Source: Kiritimatiellia bacterium
GTDB taxonomy: Bacteria; Verrucomicrobiota; Kiritimatiellia; WLWN01
Direction of reading: 5' to 3'
Assembly (NCBI GenBank): GCA_012103575.1
Contig: WLWN01000001.1
Location: 1,007,792 to 1,071,791, forward strand
DNA: 64,000 nucleotides
Shown here: piece by piece, positions 35,960-44,740 of the stretch
How positions within the stretch are numbered: the first letter of the stretch is position 1
How the letters are laid out: each line of letters starts with the position of its first letter
Made by a program: the position numbers and the translations under genes
The notes under the pieces: generated by a model
Database searches by the model: none
What the model was told of the DNA's origin: nothing
The model's input: only the letters and a program-made list of their open reading frames with translations

Positions 35960-36631
35960 ATGAAAGAATCATATCAACATCCTGAATACTTAACAGTGCC
36001 TGATGCTGCTAAGTTTTCTGGAGTTTCTCGAAATACCCTATATATGTGGGTGAAAAGCGGTAAGTTATCCGCCTATCAAACACCGGGAAGAACAAATTTT
36101 ATAAGGCCTTCTGATCTTGTAGATTTTATGAGAACAAGTGGGATGTTTGTCCCTTCCGGATTATCGGTATTGGCAAAGAAAGATGAAGAGCTAGATGGCC
36201 CTGTAATCGTAGATGAATCCTCAGATGATAATGCTACAGAGGCGATTCTTGTTGTGGACGATGAACCGTCGTCCAGAAATTTGCTTGTCCGTACGGTTAA
36301 CCCATTGTCTAAAATCTATCAAGCCGAAACAGGGTATGAAGCCCTTCACCTGTTAACCTTGCATTCCGAAATTAATATTACATTGCTAGATTTGCGTATG
36401 CCGGGTCTGCATGGGTTGGCTACATTGGCGGAAATAAATCGTTGCAGACCTGAAGTTCGAATTGTCGTTGTAACAGGGTTTGTCGATGATATTCCTTCCG
36501 AACTTTTGCGCGATGGCGGAAGTATTGCGGGTGTCATTGAGAAGCCTTTTAGTATTTCTGCTTTACAGCAAACCGTTAAAGATTTGCAAGAAAGCTTTTC
36601 TTCATCCCGGAGTGCTGCTACTACTCTTTAA
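35960..36631 (+). CDS. Regulator with N-terminal excisionase/MerR-like HTH and C-terminal receiver domain
   Basis: The 223-residue product starts MKESYQHPEYLTVPDAAKFS, GVSRNTLYMWVKSGKLSAYQ, TPGRTNFIRPSDLVDFM, an HTH_17 domain (residues about 10-57). A linker follows, then a receiver domain (about 93-210): AILVVDDEPSSRN acidic pocket, LLDLRMPGLHGL phospho-acceptor Asp, VVVTGFVDD and the Lys in GVIEKPFS. This order, DNA-binding first and receiver last, is reversed compared with typical regulators. GTGAGTC precedes ATG with a weak ribosome site (GGGGGTGAG). A terminator follows. Intact. The partner kinase is not in this window. Confidence 0.88.
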   Translation: MKESYQHPEYLTVPDAAKFSGVSRNTLYMWVKSGKLSAYQTPGRTNFIRPSDLVDFMRTSGMFVPSGLSVLAKKDEELDGPVIVDESSDDNATEAILVVDDEPSSRNLLVRTVNPLSKIYQAETGYEALHLLTLHSEINITLLDLRMPGLHGLATLAEINRCRPEVRIVVVTGFVDDIPSELLRDGGSIAGVIEKPFSISALQQTVKDLQESFSSSRSAATTL

Positions 36632-36665
36632 AATCACAAAAAAATAAAAGTGTAGTTTCAAGGTT

Positions 36666-36704
36666 ATGCAGGAGTGTCGACACAGATGCTTCTGCATATT
36701 TTTT
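36666..36704 (+). terminator. Rho-independent terminator after the HTH-receiver gene
   Basis: ATGCAGGAGTGTCGACACAG and ATGCTTCTGCAT form a hairpin with the stem ATGCAG/CTGCAT, an inner near-complement (GAG/CTT) and the palindromic core TGTCGACA, followed by ATTTTTT. It lies 35 bases after the TAA of the regulator and 58 before hom, separating the two units. Confidence 0.7.
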
Positions 36705-36761
36705 ACTGAAGAAGAATTCCGTTCTATCAATACGAATTAGAACTCGTGGGAAATAAAAAGT

Positions 36762-38057
36762 ATGCAACACATTAACATAGGGCTACTAGGGTTTGGCACC
36801 GTTGGGGCCGGCGTTGTTGAAGGGATTCAGCGTAACGGCAATCTTATTGCCCAGAGAACGGATATACAACTTCATGTTAGTAAAATTGCTGATTTAGACA
36901 TTGCAAAAGATCGTGGGGTACAAGTAGAACCTTCTGTGCTAACGACTGATGCTGAATCCGTAGTCAACGATCCCACTATAGATATTATTGTAGAGCTCAT
37001 TGGAGGGACGTCCATTGCACGCGAGTTGACGTTAAAAGCCTTCAAAAATGGGAAATCTGTCATTACGGCGAATAAAGCGCTTGTAGCAGAGCATGGTGAT
37101 GAGATATATGCTGCAGCGAACGAACATCATGTAGACTTGTACTTTGAGGCTAGCGTCGGGGGTGGAATTCCTATTATTCGCGCAATCCGTGAAGGACTTG
37201 TTGCGAATCATACCAGGAGTATCTATGGAATTCTGAATGGAACCTGTAATTATATCTTAACGCGTATGGAACATGAAGCATTGCCTTTTGATCAAGTCCT
37301 GGAAGAAGCACAAGATGCGGGGTATGCTGAAGCAGAGCCAAGCCTAGACATTGATGGTCATGATACCGCACACAAAGCCTGTATCTTGGCTTCTATGGCT
37401 TATGGCTTTCCTGTAGCGATGTCTGATATTTATGTTGAAGGGATTCGAGGGTTTAATCCCACCGATATCAGCTACGGAAAAGAATTAGGGTATCGTATCA
37501 AATTGCTCGCCATTATTAAAAGCATCCAGGATCAAATAGAAGTACGTGTTCATCCAGCTCTTATTCCTTTAGAACACACACTGGCTTCCGTAGATGGAGT
37601 CTTTAACGCGATCATGGTCTCTGGAGATGTTGTAGGTGATACACTATATTCTGGCAAAGGAGCAGGACGTCAACCGACCGCAAGTGCGGTTATTGGTGAT
37701 ATAGTAGATGTAGCCCGAAATATAGTTGCCCATACGCCTAGGCGCATACCTGCGTTTGTTCATTACGAAAAACAGGGACGGGTCAAGCCGATCGATGAGG
37801 TCTGCTCTCGATATTATGTTCGGTTATCCCTGTTAGATCGCCCGGGCACGCTAGGGCAAGTCGCTCAAATTTTCGGGCAACATGAGATCGGTATTGCTTC
37901 GGTTATTCAAAAAGAAACCTGTCTAGATCAACATGTTCCTGTTATTATCGTTACGGGGCCGGTTTCAGAGAAAAATGTCTGCTCTGCGTTAGCTGAGATT
38001 CGTGCATTTGATCTTGTAGATGGGGCACCGATTAAAATCCACATAGAAGGTTTCTAA
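36762..38057 (+). CDS. hom: Homoserine dehydrogenase
   Basis: This 431-residue enzyme reduces aspartate semialdehyde to homoserine for threonine and methionine synthesis. Visible features are the NAD(P)-binding GLLGFGTVGAGVVEGI, VITANKALVAEHGDEIY, LYFEASVGGGIPIIR, the HSD signature GTCNYILTRM and LDIDGHDTAHKACILASMAY with the catalytic Lys/Asp region, and a C-terminal ACT domain from about residue 350 (YVRLSLLDRPGTLGQVAQIF). Length is typical of the ACT-containing type, which is feedback regulated by threonine. It is followed by lysC 40 bases on, so the two form an operon. Intact. Confidence 0.96.
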   Translation: MQHINIGLLGFGTVGAGVVEGIQRNGNLIAQRTDIQLHVSKIADLDIAKDRGVQVEPSVLTTDAESVVNDPTIDIIVELIGGTSIARELTLKAFKNGKSVITANKALVAEHGDEIYAAANEHHVDLYFEASVGGGIPIIRAIREGLVANHTRSIYGILNGTCNYILTRMEHEALPFDQVLEEAQDAGYAEAEPSLDIDGHDTAHKACILASMAYGFPVAMSDIYVEGIRGFNPTDISYGKELGYRIKLLAIIKSIQDQIEVRVHPALIPLEHTLASVDGVFNAIMVSGDVVGDTLYSGKGAGRQPTASAVIGDIVDVARNIVAHTPRRIPAFVHYEKQGRVKPIDEVCSRYYVRLSLLDRPGTLGQVAQIFGQHEIGIASVIQKETCLDQHVPVIIVTGPVSEKNVCSALAEIRAFDLVDGAPIKIHIEGF

Positions 38058-38097
38058 CATACCCCCGAGTGTTTTCTCCTGTGAAAGAAAATAAACG

Positions 38098-39330
38098 ATG
38101 AGTTTGCTTGTACAAAAATATGGCGGGACTTCCGTTGCGGATGTAGCATGCATGAAGTGTGTGGCACAGAACGTGTATGAAACACAAAAAAAAGGTCACT
38201 CCGTAGTCGTTGTTGTCAGTGCCATGGGAAAAACAACGGATAATCTTGTGGTGTTAGCGAAAGAAGTCAATCCGCGCCCTGATAACCGTGAAATGGATAT
38301 GCTTCTGGCCAGTGGTGAGCAGATTTCTGTAGCTGTTTTAGCCATGACGCTGCATGCCATGGGTGCCGAAGCTGTTTCTATGACGGGTCCACAGGCAGGA
38401 ATTTTCACTGACCATGTACATGCCAAGGCCAAGATTGTGGATATCAAACCCGAACGTATTTTCCGACATCTAGATAAAGCTCGTATTGTAATCGTTGCTG
38501 GATTTCAGGGATTAACACCCTCCCAAGAGATTGCCACATTAGGACGGGGAGGATCTGATACAACGGCCGTTGCTTTGGCGGCAGCCTTAAAAGCGGACCG
38601 ATGCCAAATATTTACAGATGTTGACGGGATCTATACGGCAGATCCACGTGTTGTCAAGAAAGCCAGGAGATTAGATGAAATTTCATACGATGAAATGCTC
38701 GAATTAGCGAGCTTAGGTGCTAAAGTTTTACAGTCCAGAGCTGTCGAATTTGCGAAAAAATATAATGTAATGCTAGAGGTTTTATCTAGTTTTCATTCCA
38801 AACCCGGGACCCTTGTTAGAGAAGAGGTGACAGATATGGAAAAAATAGTAGTTCGCGGCGTTGCTGCCGATAAAGACCAAGCTAAAATAACCTTGCAGAG
38901 CGTTCTTGACCAGCCCGGTGTGGCTGCAAATCTATTCAAAGAACTTGCTGCCGCCAATATTAATGTTGATATGATTGTCCAAAACGTGAGCCAAGAAGGC
39001 CATACCGACATCTCCTTTACCGTTCCTGTCAATGACCTCAATCAGACAAAAGACGTGGTCGAAAAGCTTTTGGCTTCCGTCGATGCGAGGGGTATGCATA
39101 TAGACGAAAGTATTGCTAAAGTAAGCATTGTGGGTGTAGGTATGAAGAGCCATTCTGGAGTGGCGTACCGGATGTTCAAGACGTTAGCGGAAAACAGCAT
39201 CAACATCGAAATGATTTCTACATCTGAAATTAAAATTTCGGTTGTTATCCAAGAGTGCCAAGCGGATGAGGCTGTCCAGATATTACACACCGTATTTGAA
39301 TTGGATCAAGCGCCTGCAGAAGAAGCGTAG
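38098..39330 (+). CDS. lysC: Aspartate kinase
   Basis: LysC (410 residues) phosphorylates aspartate, the first step to lysine, threonine and methionine. Motifs are the N-terminal VQKYGGTSVAD, VVVVSAMGKTTDNL, LLASGEQIS, LGRGGSDTTAVALAAAL, IFTDVDGIYTADPRVV and EISYDEMLELASLGAKVL. Two ACT domains follow from about residue 265 (TLQSVLDQPGVAANLFKELA and VSIVGVGMKSHSGVAYRMFK), as in the monofunctional feedback-regulated enzyme. The stop TAG at 39328 lies 13 bases before cimA. This is one of several intact genes that use TAG as a true stop. Intact. Confidence 0.96.
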   Translation: MSLLVQKYGGTSVADVACMKCVAQNVYETQKKGHSVVVVVSAMGKTTDNLVVLAKEVNPRPDNREMDMLLASGEQISVAVLAMTLHAMGAEAVSMTGPQAGIFTDHVHAKAKIVDIKPERIFRHLDKARIVIVAGFQGLTPSQEIATLGRGGSDTTAVALAAALKADRCQIFTDVDGIYTADPRVVKKARRLDEISYDEMLELASLGAKVLQSRAVEFAKKYNVMLEVLSSFHSKPGTLVREEVTDMEKIVVRGVAADKDQAKITLQSVLDQPGVAANLFKELAAANINVDMIVQNVSQEGHTDISFTVPVNDLNQTKDVVEKLLASVDARGMHIDESIAKVSIVGVGMKSHSGVAYRMFKTLAENSINIEMISTSEIKISVVIQECQADEAVQILHTVFELDQAPAEEA

Positions 39331-39343
39331 GAACGTGTTGGCC

Positions 39344-40912
39344 ATGAAAAAAATCGAAATATATGATACTACACTTCGCGATGGCGTGCAGGGAGAAGGG
39401 ATCTCTTTCTCTGGGGAGGGAAAAATTCGTATTGCCAAAAAGCTTGATGACTTAGGTGTCGATTACATTGAAGGCGGATATGCCGCCTCCAACCCAAAAG
39501 ACATGGCTTTTTTTAAAACCATCAAAAAAGAAAAACTTCAGCACGCCCAGATCGTGGCTTTTGGAAGTACGCGAAGGGCCCATATACCTGTGGCTGAAGA
39601 TCCAGGAACCCAAGCCCTTTTAGAAGCGGAGACCCCTGCTGTAACGCTCTTTGGTAAAAGTTGGAGACTTCATGTCACCGATGTGCTCAAAACAACTGAA
39701 CAAGAAAACCAGAGTATGATTGCCGATACGGTCCGTTATCTCAAAGAAAATGGCAAAGAAGTCATTTACGACGCCGAACATTTTTTTGACGGATATAAAG
39801 ATAGTCCCGAATATGCCTTAGCAACCTTAAAAGCGGCTGCTCAAGCCGGAGCCGATCGGGTTGTCCTTTGTGATACGAATGGCGGAACACTGCCCCATGA
39901 AATCTATACCATCACTCAAGAAATGCAACAGATCATCGATACGCCGATCGGTATACATACCCATAACGATTCAGAATGCGGTGTGGCCAATTCTCTGGCA
40001 AGCATACAAGCCGGTGCCATACATGTTCAGGGAACCATCAATGGATTCGGTGAACGATGTGGAAACGCCAATCTTTGCTCCATCATCCCGAATCTCATCC
40101 TGAAGTTAGGGTATACCTGTTTACAAAACAAAGAGCAGCTCAAACGCCTCCGAGCAACGTCTAATTTTGTTTACGAACTGACTAACATGCGGCCTAACCG
40201 AAAGGCAGCATTTATTGGAAATAGCGCCTTTGCACATAAAGCCGGAATGCATGTAGATGGTATCCGAAAAAATCCACAGAGTTTTGAGCATATTGACCCC
40301 GCAGAAGTAGGCAACGAAAGACGCATTCTAATCTCCGAATTATCCGGGACAAGCAATATTTTCCTGAAAGCCGTAGAAATGGGGTTAAATTTTGACAAAT
40401 CTTCTCCTGAAATGCGTAAGATTCTTCATGAACTAGAACGCATGGAAAAAGAAGGCTATGAATTTGAAGCCGCTGAAGCATCATTCAAAATGCTCATTCA
40501 GAAGGTACTCAAAGCGCACAAACCATTTTTTGAACTAAACGGTTTCAAAGTGATTGTTGAGAAACAAAAAAATGAAGGGCCTTGCCTTTCCCGCGCCACG
40601 GTCAAAGTAACCGTGGGTGGAGAAGAGGAGCATACCGTGGGCGAAGGAGACGGTCCTGTCAATGCCCTTGACGATGCGTTGCGAAAAGCCCTCATACGCT
40701 TTTACCCGCAAATAGCCGATGTGTTTCTAACCGATTACCGCGTTCGAATTCTAGATCCGGAAGAACATACGGCTGCTAAGACGCGTGTCCTTATCGAATC
40801 GAGTGATGGGAGAAATACCTGGAGCACCGTAGGGGTATCAGAAAATATCATCGAAGCATCATGGGAAGCTTTAGTCGACAGCGTAGAATACAAAATGTTT
40901 CTAGATCATTAA
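39344..40912 (+). CDS. cimA: (R)-citramalate synthase
   Basis: CimA joins acetyl-CoA and pyruvate to make citramalate, the start of threonine-independent isoleucine synthesis. The 522-residue product begins MKKIEIYDTTLRDGVQGEGI at ATG 39344 after AGGAACG; upstream codons of the open frame lie inside lysC. HMGL-like barrel features: YDTTLRDG, DYIEGGYAASNPKD, YDAEHFFDGYKD, LCDTNGGTLPHEI, GIHTHNDSECGVANSLAS and VQGTINGFGERCGNANL. The C-terminal LeuA-type dimer domain (about residue 390 on) has the allosteric fold. The early 'GxGEGISFS' and missing threonine deaminase neighbour support CimA over 2-isopropylmalate synthase. Intact. Confidence 0.94.
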   Translation: MKKIEIYDTTLRDGVQGEGISFSGEGKIRIAKKLDDLGVDYIEGGYAASNPKDMAFFKTIKKEKLQHAQIVAFGSTRRAHIPVAEDPGTQALLEAETPAVTLFGKSWRLHVTDVLKTTEQENQSMIADTVRYLKENGKEVIYDAEHFFDGYKDSPEYALATLKAAAQAGADRVVLCDTNGGTLPHEIYTITQEMQQIIDTPIGIHTHNDSECGVANSLASIQAGAIHVQGTINGFGERCGNANLCSIIPNLILKLGYTCLQNKEQLKRLRATSNFVYELTNMRPNRKAAFIGNSAFAHKAGMHVDGIRKNPQSFEHIDPAEVGNERRILISELSGTSNIFLKAVEMGLNFDKSSPEMRKILHELERMEKEGYEFEAAEASFKMLIQKVLKAHKPFFELNGFKVIVEKQKNEGPCLSRATVKVTVGGEEEHTVGEGDGPVNALDDALRKALIRFYPQIADVFLTDYRVRILDPEEHTAAKTRVLIESSDGRNTWSTVGVSENIIEASWEALVDSVEYKMFLDH

Positions 40913-40927
40913 TAAGACATTTTTTTC

Positions 40928-40956
40928 TTGTTCCCCAGCAGTTCTGTCATTATATT
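40928..40956 (+). promoter_or_regulatory. Sigma-70-like promoter for rpmB
   Basis: TTGTTC at 40928-40933 and TATATT at 40951-40956 are separated by 17 bases. They lie 30 bases before the rpmB ATG, with AGGAG at 40974-40978 as ribosome site. The spacing and position fit a vegetative promoter in the short cimA-rpmB gap. The -35 match is four of six. Confidence 0.55.
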
Positions 40957-40985
40957 GCCTACAGGTTTTTAATAGGAGTTTAACT

Positions 40986-41216
40986 ATGGCTAGGATCTGT
41001 GACATATGTAATAAAGGTCCACGCACGGGAAATAAAGTTACCCGTCGTGGATTAGAAAAGAAAAAGGGTGGTATTGGGTTGAATACCACTGGAATTGCTC
41101 GGCGTCGTTTTCTGCCGAATATTCAGAAGATACGTGTAATGGTGAACGGAAGTGCTCAAAGCCGTAAAGTCTGCACGGCGTGTATCAAAGCAGGGAGAGT
41201 TGTAAAAGCCGTTTGA
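40986..41216 (+). CDS. rpmB: 50S ribosomal protein L28
   Basis: The 76-residue protein reads MARICDICNKGPRTGNKVTR, RGLEKKKGGIGLNTTGIARR, RFLPNIQKIRVMVNGSAQSR, KVCTACIKAGRVVKAV. It is L28 of the form with two Cys pairs (CDIC and CTAC), a zinc-binding variant. A clean ribosome site (TAGGAGTTTAACT) precedes the ATG. It stands alone, transcribed from its own promoter, not next to rpmG as in many genomes. Intact. Confidence 0.96.
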   Translation: MARICDICNKGPRTGNKVTRRGLEKKKGGIGLNTTGIARRRFLPNIQKIRVMVNGSAQSRKVCTACIKAGRVVKAV

Positions 41217-41412
41217 TGCTTAGGTGCTCTAAGCAGACGGTATATCGTATTTCTAATCATGCCCTGTAAAATGGGCTAGCTTTTCAGCCTAAGTTAAGGT
41301 TTGGGTAAGGTGTGATCTCTAAGATTTGTCACGATGCGAAGGGTTCATGCCCGGTCATGTATTGCTTAATTTAGGTGGAATATAAAAAAAACATGAACAG
41401 GATCTTATAACT

Positions 41413-42705
41413 ATGAATATGACATACAAAAAAGTAAGCGAAGGAGAATTGAAATGGGACGACCAGCATTTTCCCATGGATGTCTTAGAGGGATCGGAAA
41501 ATGAACGAGCTATTGATATTCGGAAATTGAGAGGGACCACCGGGTTGATTACGTATGATCCTGGATATGTGAATTCAGGCGCGTGTCAAAGTTCAATTAC
41601 CTTTATTGATGGACAAAAAGGGATTCTTCGTTATCGAGGCTATGATATAGCTGAATTGTCCACCCATTGTACGTTTATTGAAGTGGCTTATTTGTTGATA
41701 CACGGGAACTTGCCTAATCGGGACGAGTTAGGAGCTTTTTCTAAATTATTAACAGAACATGCCGCCGTAGAAGAAAATCTAGCCCATTCTTTCCGTCATT
41801 ATCCAGAAAACGCTCATCCCATGGCCATCCTCTCTGCGATGGTCGTTTCTCTCTCCACGTGGCATCCCGAAGTCGAGGTAGCCGATAACGATCTTGATAA
41901 AACCGTGACGCAGATCCTTGCAAAAGTTCGGACCTTAGCCTCCTGTGCGCATCAACAGTCACGCGGCGAAACGTGCACCCCTGTCCCTCCTAAATTTGAT
42001 TACGTCAACGACGCAATGATGTTTACCTTACCTCTTATTGGCCGTGAAATGAATCCTGTTTTAGTTCAAGCCATTGACAAACTTCTTATCTTACACGCTG
42101 ACCATGAGCAGAACTGTTCAACCTCTGTGGTCCGAATGGTTGGGAGTTCAGGGGCCAACCTGCATGCTTCTATATCTTCAGGGATCTGTGCCTTGTGGGG
42201 TCCTTTACATGGTGGAGCCAATCAAGCGGTTATAGAGATGCTTGAAGATATTTATCGGGATGGTGGCGATGTGAATAAAGCGGTCGAAAAGACCAAAGAT
42301 AAAAATGCGAATTATCGGCTCATGGGATTTGGGCATCGTGTATATAAAACATATGATCCTCGTGCAAAAATTGCCAAAAAAGCCTGCAAAGAAGTCCTTG
42401 ACCATTTAGGAGTAGAAGATCCTCTCCTGGATATTGCGATGCAGCTTGAAGAAAAGGCGCTTTCTGATTCTTACTTCCAGGATCGCAATCTCTACCCGAA
42501 TATTGATTTTTATACCGGGATCACCTATCGTGCCATGGGATTTTCGCCCAACATGTTTACCGTATTATTTGCGCTGGGACGATTGCCCGGCTGGATTGCT
42601 CATTGGTTAGAATTAAAAAAAGATCCTGAGAATCGGATTGGTAGACCGCGCCAAATTTATACCGGTCCGAATGCAAGAGAAACTGTCTCGATTGAAGAAA
42701 GATAG
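41413..42705 (+). CDS. gltA: Citrate synthase
   Basis: Citrate synthase condenses acetyl-CoA with oxaloacetate at the start of the TCA cycle. The 430-residue product is of the type II (Gram-negative) length with an N-terminal beta domain (MNMTYKKVSEGELKWDDQ). Active-site features are SSVVRMVGSSGANLHASISS, GICALWGPLHGGANQAVIEM (catalytic His), GFGHRVYKTYDPRAKIA (His) and IDFYTGITYRAMGFSPNMFT (Asp). The gene ends at TAG followed immediately by TGA, a tandem stop; the TPR gene starts 2 bases later. Intact, and TAG works as a true stop here. Confidence 0.96.
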   Translation: MNMTYKKVSEGELKWDDQHFPMDVLEGSENERAIDIRKLRGTTGLITYDPGYVNSGACQSSITFIDGQKGILRYRGYDIAELSTHCTFIEVAYLLIHGNLPNRDELGAFSKLLTEHAAVEENLAHSFRHYPENAHPMAILSAMVVSLSTWHPEVEVADNDLDKTVTQILAKVRTLASCAHQQSRGETCTPVPPKFDYVNDAMMFTLPLIGREMNPVLVQAIDKLLILHADHEQNCSTSVVRMVGSSGANLHASISSGICALWGPLHGGANQAVIEMLEDIYRDGGDVNKAVEKTKDKNANYRLMGFGHRVYKTYDPRAKIAKKACKEVLDHLGVEDPLLDIAMQLEEKALSDSYFQDRNLYPNIDFYTGITYRAMGFSPNMFTVLFALGRLPGWIAHWLELKKDPENRIGRPRQIYTGPNARETVSIEER

Positions 42706-42707
42706 TG

Positions 42708-43091
42708 ATGAGAAAGAAGTTGTCGAAGAAAAGAAAGGCACAAACCGTTGAAATCCGTTTTCTCGAATCCCTTTATCAGCGGTTTCCTGAAGATCTAAAC
42801 ATTCTTAAAGCGTTGGCTGATCTTTATACGAAAATAGGCCATTATAAAGATGGCTTGAACATGGATATAAAACTTTCCGAATTATGCCCTGAAGAACCTG
42901 AGGTGTGGTATAATCTAGGGTGTAGCTATGCGCTTCTTAACCAGCAAAATCTAGCCTTCAGAGCCCTGCATAAAGCCATAGATACAAGGTATGAAGATAT
43001 CGAATGGATGGCCAAAGATCCTGATCTTCAGTCATTACATGGCGATACAAGATTTCATGAAATTATTACAAGCGTCACCTACCAGTATTAA
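42708..43091 (+). CDS. Small TPR-repeat protein
   Basis: This 127-residue protein (ATG 42708; a GTG at 42705 overlaps the gltA stop) starts MRKKLSKKRKAQTVEIRFLE. It contains two or three tetratricopeptide repeats (LNILKALADLYTKIGHYKDG, PEVWYNLGCSYALLNQQNLA with the 'YNLGxxxxxLxxxxxA' pattern). It likely mediates protein contacts in the cytoplasm. Similar proteins occur in PVC genomes without known function. The 2-base gap to gltA implies co-translation. Intact. Confidence 0.8.
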   Translation: MRKKLSKKRKAQTVEIRFLESLYQRFPEDLNILKALADLYTKIGHYKDGLNMDIKLSELCPEEPEVWYNLGCSYALLNQQNLAFRALHKAIDTRYEDIEWMAKDPDLQSLHGDTRFHEIITSVTYQY

Positions 43092-43415
43092 GCTCGACTA
43101 CAATTCTCGAAGAATAGAAAAAATCAGATGAAGTATGAATTGGTGCTTGACTTTTCGAGGCCTTTTTATTTCGAATACTAATCTTTTTTCTTGGATATGA
43201 TTCCGGAGACGAATCCACGAGAACAACATTGGCAGACGGGTCACACAGCCACGATAAACTGGTCGGGCACGTACGGCAGCAAGCTAGGGAACCGCTTGTT
43301 CCCAGCATTAATATCGGGCTAGCGATTTCTGTTTCGCAACTTACCATACAATCAACTATACTCTTACAATCGGTGATTGGAACCTGCAAGAAGAATCCCC
43401 TGTTGACCTTGCTTC
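43092..43415. other. Intergenic stretch with decayed coding traces
   Basis: No intact gene is seen. A plus-strand stretch at about 43178-43400 reads YDSGDESTRTTLADGSHSHD and continues without a stop to the IS30 end, which vaguely recalls Rhs/YD-type sequence ('TRTTLADGS'), but no start, repeat or domain confirms it. It is ended by the IS30 copy C at 43416. Confidence 0.3.
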
Positions 43416-44637
43416 TGAGAATTATAATATTAAATGCCCAAAAGAAGATATTGTAAAACAGGAGTGTTCCATGCCGAAATCTTCTAGATTTAGAAACTCG
43501 ACAGAAGACAAAAAAAGGAGAAAGACATGGAACAAATCAAGAGTAGTATTCATCCCCGAAAAGGCAAGCATTTGACACAGAAAGAACGGATCATGATTGA
43601 AACAATGCTCAAAAACCCAGGACGTCCTTTGGAGATAGCCAGTATCTGGGAAGGCATCGTCGAACCATAGAGCGCGAAATCAAACGTGGGGAGGTAGAGC
43701 ATTTCGATACAGAGCCGCGAAAGAAGAAAGCATACAGCAGTGATCGAGCCCAGGAACTTCATGATCTAAATGCGACGGCCAAGGGACCTGAGCTTAAGCT
43801 TGGAAAGCATCATGAAACGGCCGTGTTTATCAGCGAGCACATTCTTGTTCACAAACGCTCACCCGATGTGGTTGCTCCTTTGCTTAAACAAGAGCAGAGA
43901 CCTGCAGCGGTGAGTACAAAAACGCTGTATACCTATATTGACCAAGGTCTCATCCCGGGGGTGAGCAACGAGTCCCTATGGGAAAAACGAAAACGGATAA
44001 AACGAAAAAGACGTGCTATTAAGCGGGTTAAAAAGCAACATGCCCGAAGGACCAGTATCGAAAAACGACCTAAGACCGTAGAAAACCGCGAGGAATTTGG
44101 GCACTGGGAATTGGATTTGATCGTCGGCGGAAAAGGAACTTCAAAACCGGTTTTAATGACGTTAGTAGAAAGAAAGACCCGAATGCTAAGGGTGAGAAAA
44201 CTTTCGGATAAAACACAGGCATCGGTTCTGCAGGCCCTCAAAGCGATCGAAAGATCGATGGGAGTTGGCCCATTCAGATCGATGTTCAAGTCGATTACAG
44301 CCGATAACGGGAGCGAGTTTCTCGACGTGGAGCAGATGGAACGTTCCGGATTTAGCAAAAAGAGACGTGTTAAACTCTATTATGCTCACCCGTATTCTTC
44401 CTGGGAACCAGGCTCCAACGAAAATGCCAACCGTATGGTTCGTCGTTTCGTCGCCAAAGGAGACAACATCGGAAAATATACCATCGACCGTATTGGTGAG
44501 ATTGAAAAGTGGATTAACAACTATCCTCGCAAGATCCTAGAATACAAACTCGCACAGGAGTGTTTCGATTTGGAGATCGCCGCATGAACAGAAGCTCTCA
44601 GGTCCATTTTTTGCGGCATTTAATTTTACAATCCACC
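43416..44637 (+). mobile_element. IS30-family insertion sequence, type II copy C
   Basis: A 1222-bp element in the opposite orientation to copies A and B (ends TGAGAATTATAATATTAAAT and TAAAATTACAATCCACC in inverse GGTGGATTGTAATTTTA type). It is one base shorter than the other two, the missing base lying in the transposase gene. The left end carries a TTGT-to-TTAT change. Flanks (GCTTC and TAGGG) show no target duplication. Confidence 0.9.
43527..44587 (+). pseudogene. IS30-family transposase, type II copy C, one-base deletion
   Basis: From ATG 43527 the frame matches copies A and B for about 38 residues ([39 protein letters not shown]) and breaks where AGCCAGTATCTGGG replaces AGCTAGCTATCTGGG near 43642, a one-base loss. 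The remaining catalytic part is open in the correct frame to 44587 ([46 protein letters not shown]). Arg to Pro in 'ERGSNEN' is a second change. Not active as it stands. Confidence 0.9.
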
Positions 44638-44640
44638 TAG

Positions 44641-44730
44641 GGACAGAGGTATATAGCCTGGGGGTTCAACCCCAGGAATAAAGAAAAAACAAATCGATTG
44701 CACCCTGAAAGGGCACGGGTGAGGAAGGGC
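44641..44730. repeat. REP-like double palindrome upstream of fmt
   Basis: Two short palindromes follow one another: CCTGGGGGTTCAACCCCAGG at 44659-44678 and GCACCCTGAAAGGGCAC at 44701-44717. Units built in this way ('CCTGGGGTTGAACCCCAGG' and 'CCCTGAAAGGG') are known as dispersed intergenic REP-type elements in several phyla. There is no gene in this stretch. A looser relative, with CAGGCTAAAGTCTG, lies at 59870-59935 between two pseudopilin genes. Confidence 0.5.
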
Positions 44731-44740
44731 CGATTAATCA

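Noticed and set aside
41258-41290. Terminator after rpmB (GCCC/GGGC with TTTT)
   Set aside because: The stem is only four base pairs and the T run is short and displaced.
43178-43410. A further Rhs gene before IS30 copy C
   Set aside because: Only a vague 'TRTTLADGS' resemblance; no repeat series, start or core motif.
44655-44680. tRNA T-arm-like GGGGGTTCAACCCCAGG
   Set aside because: No acceptor, D or anticodon arm fits around it; it is a palindromic REP-type repeat.
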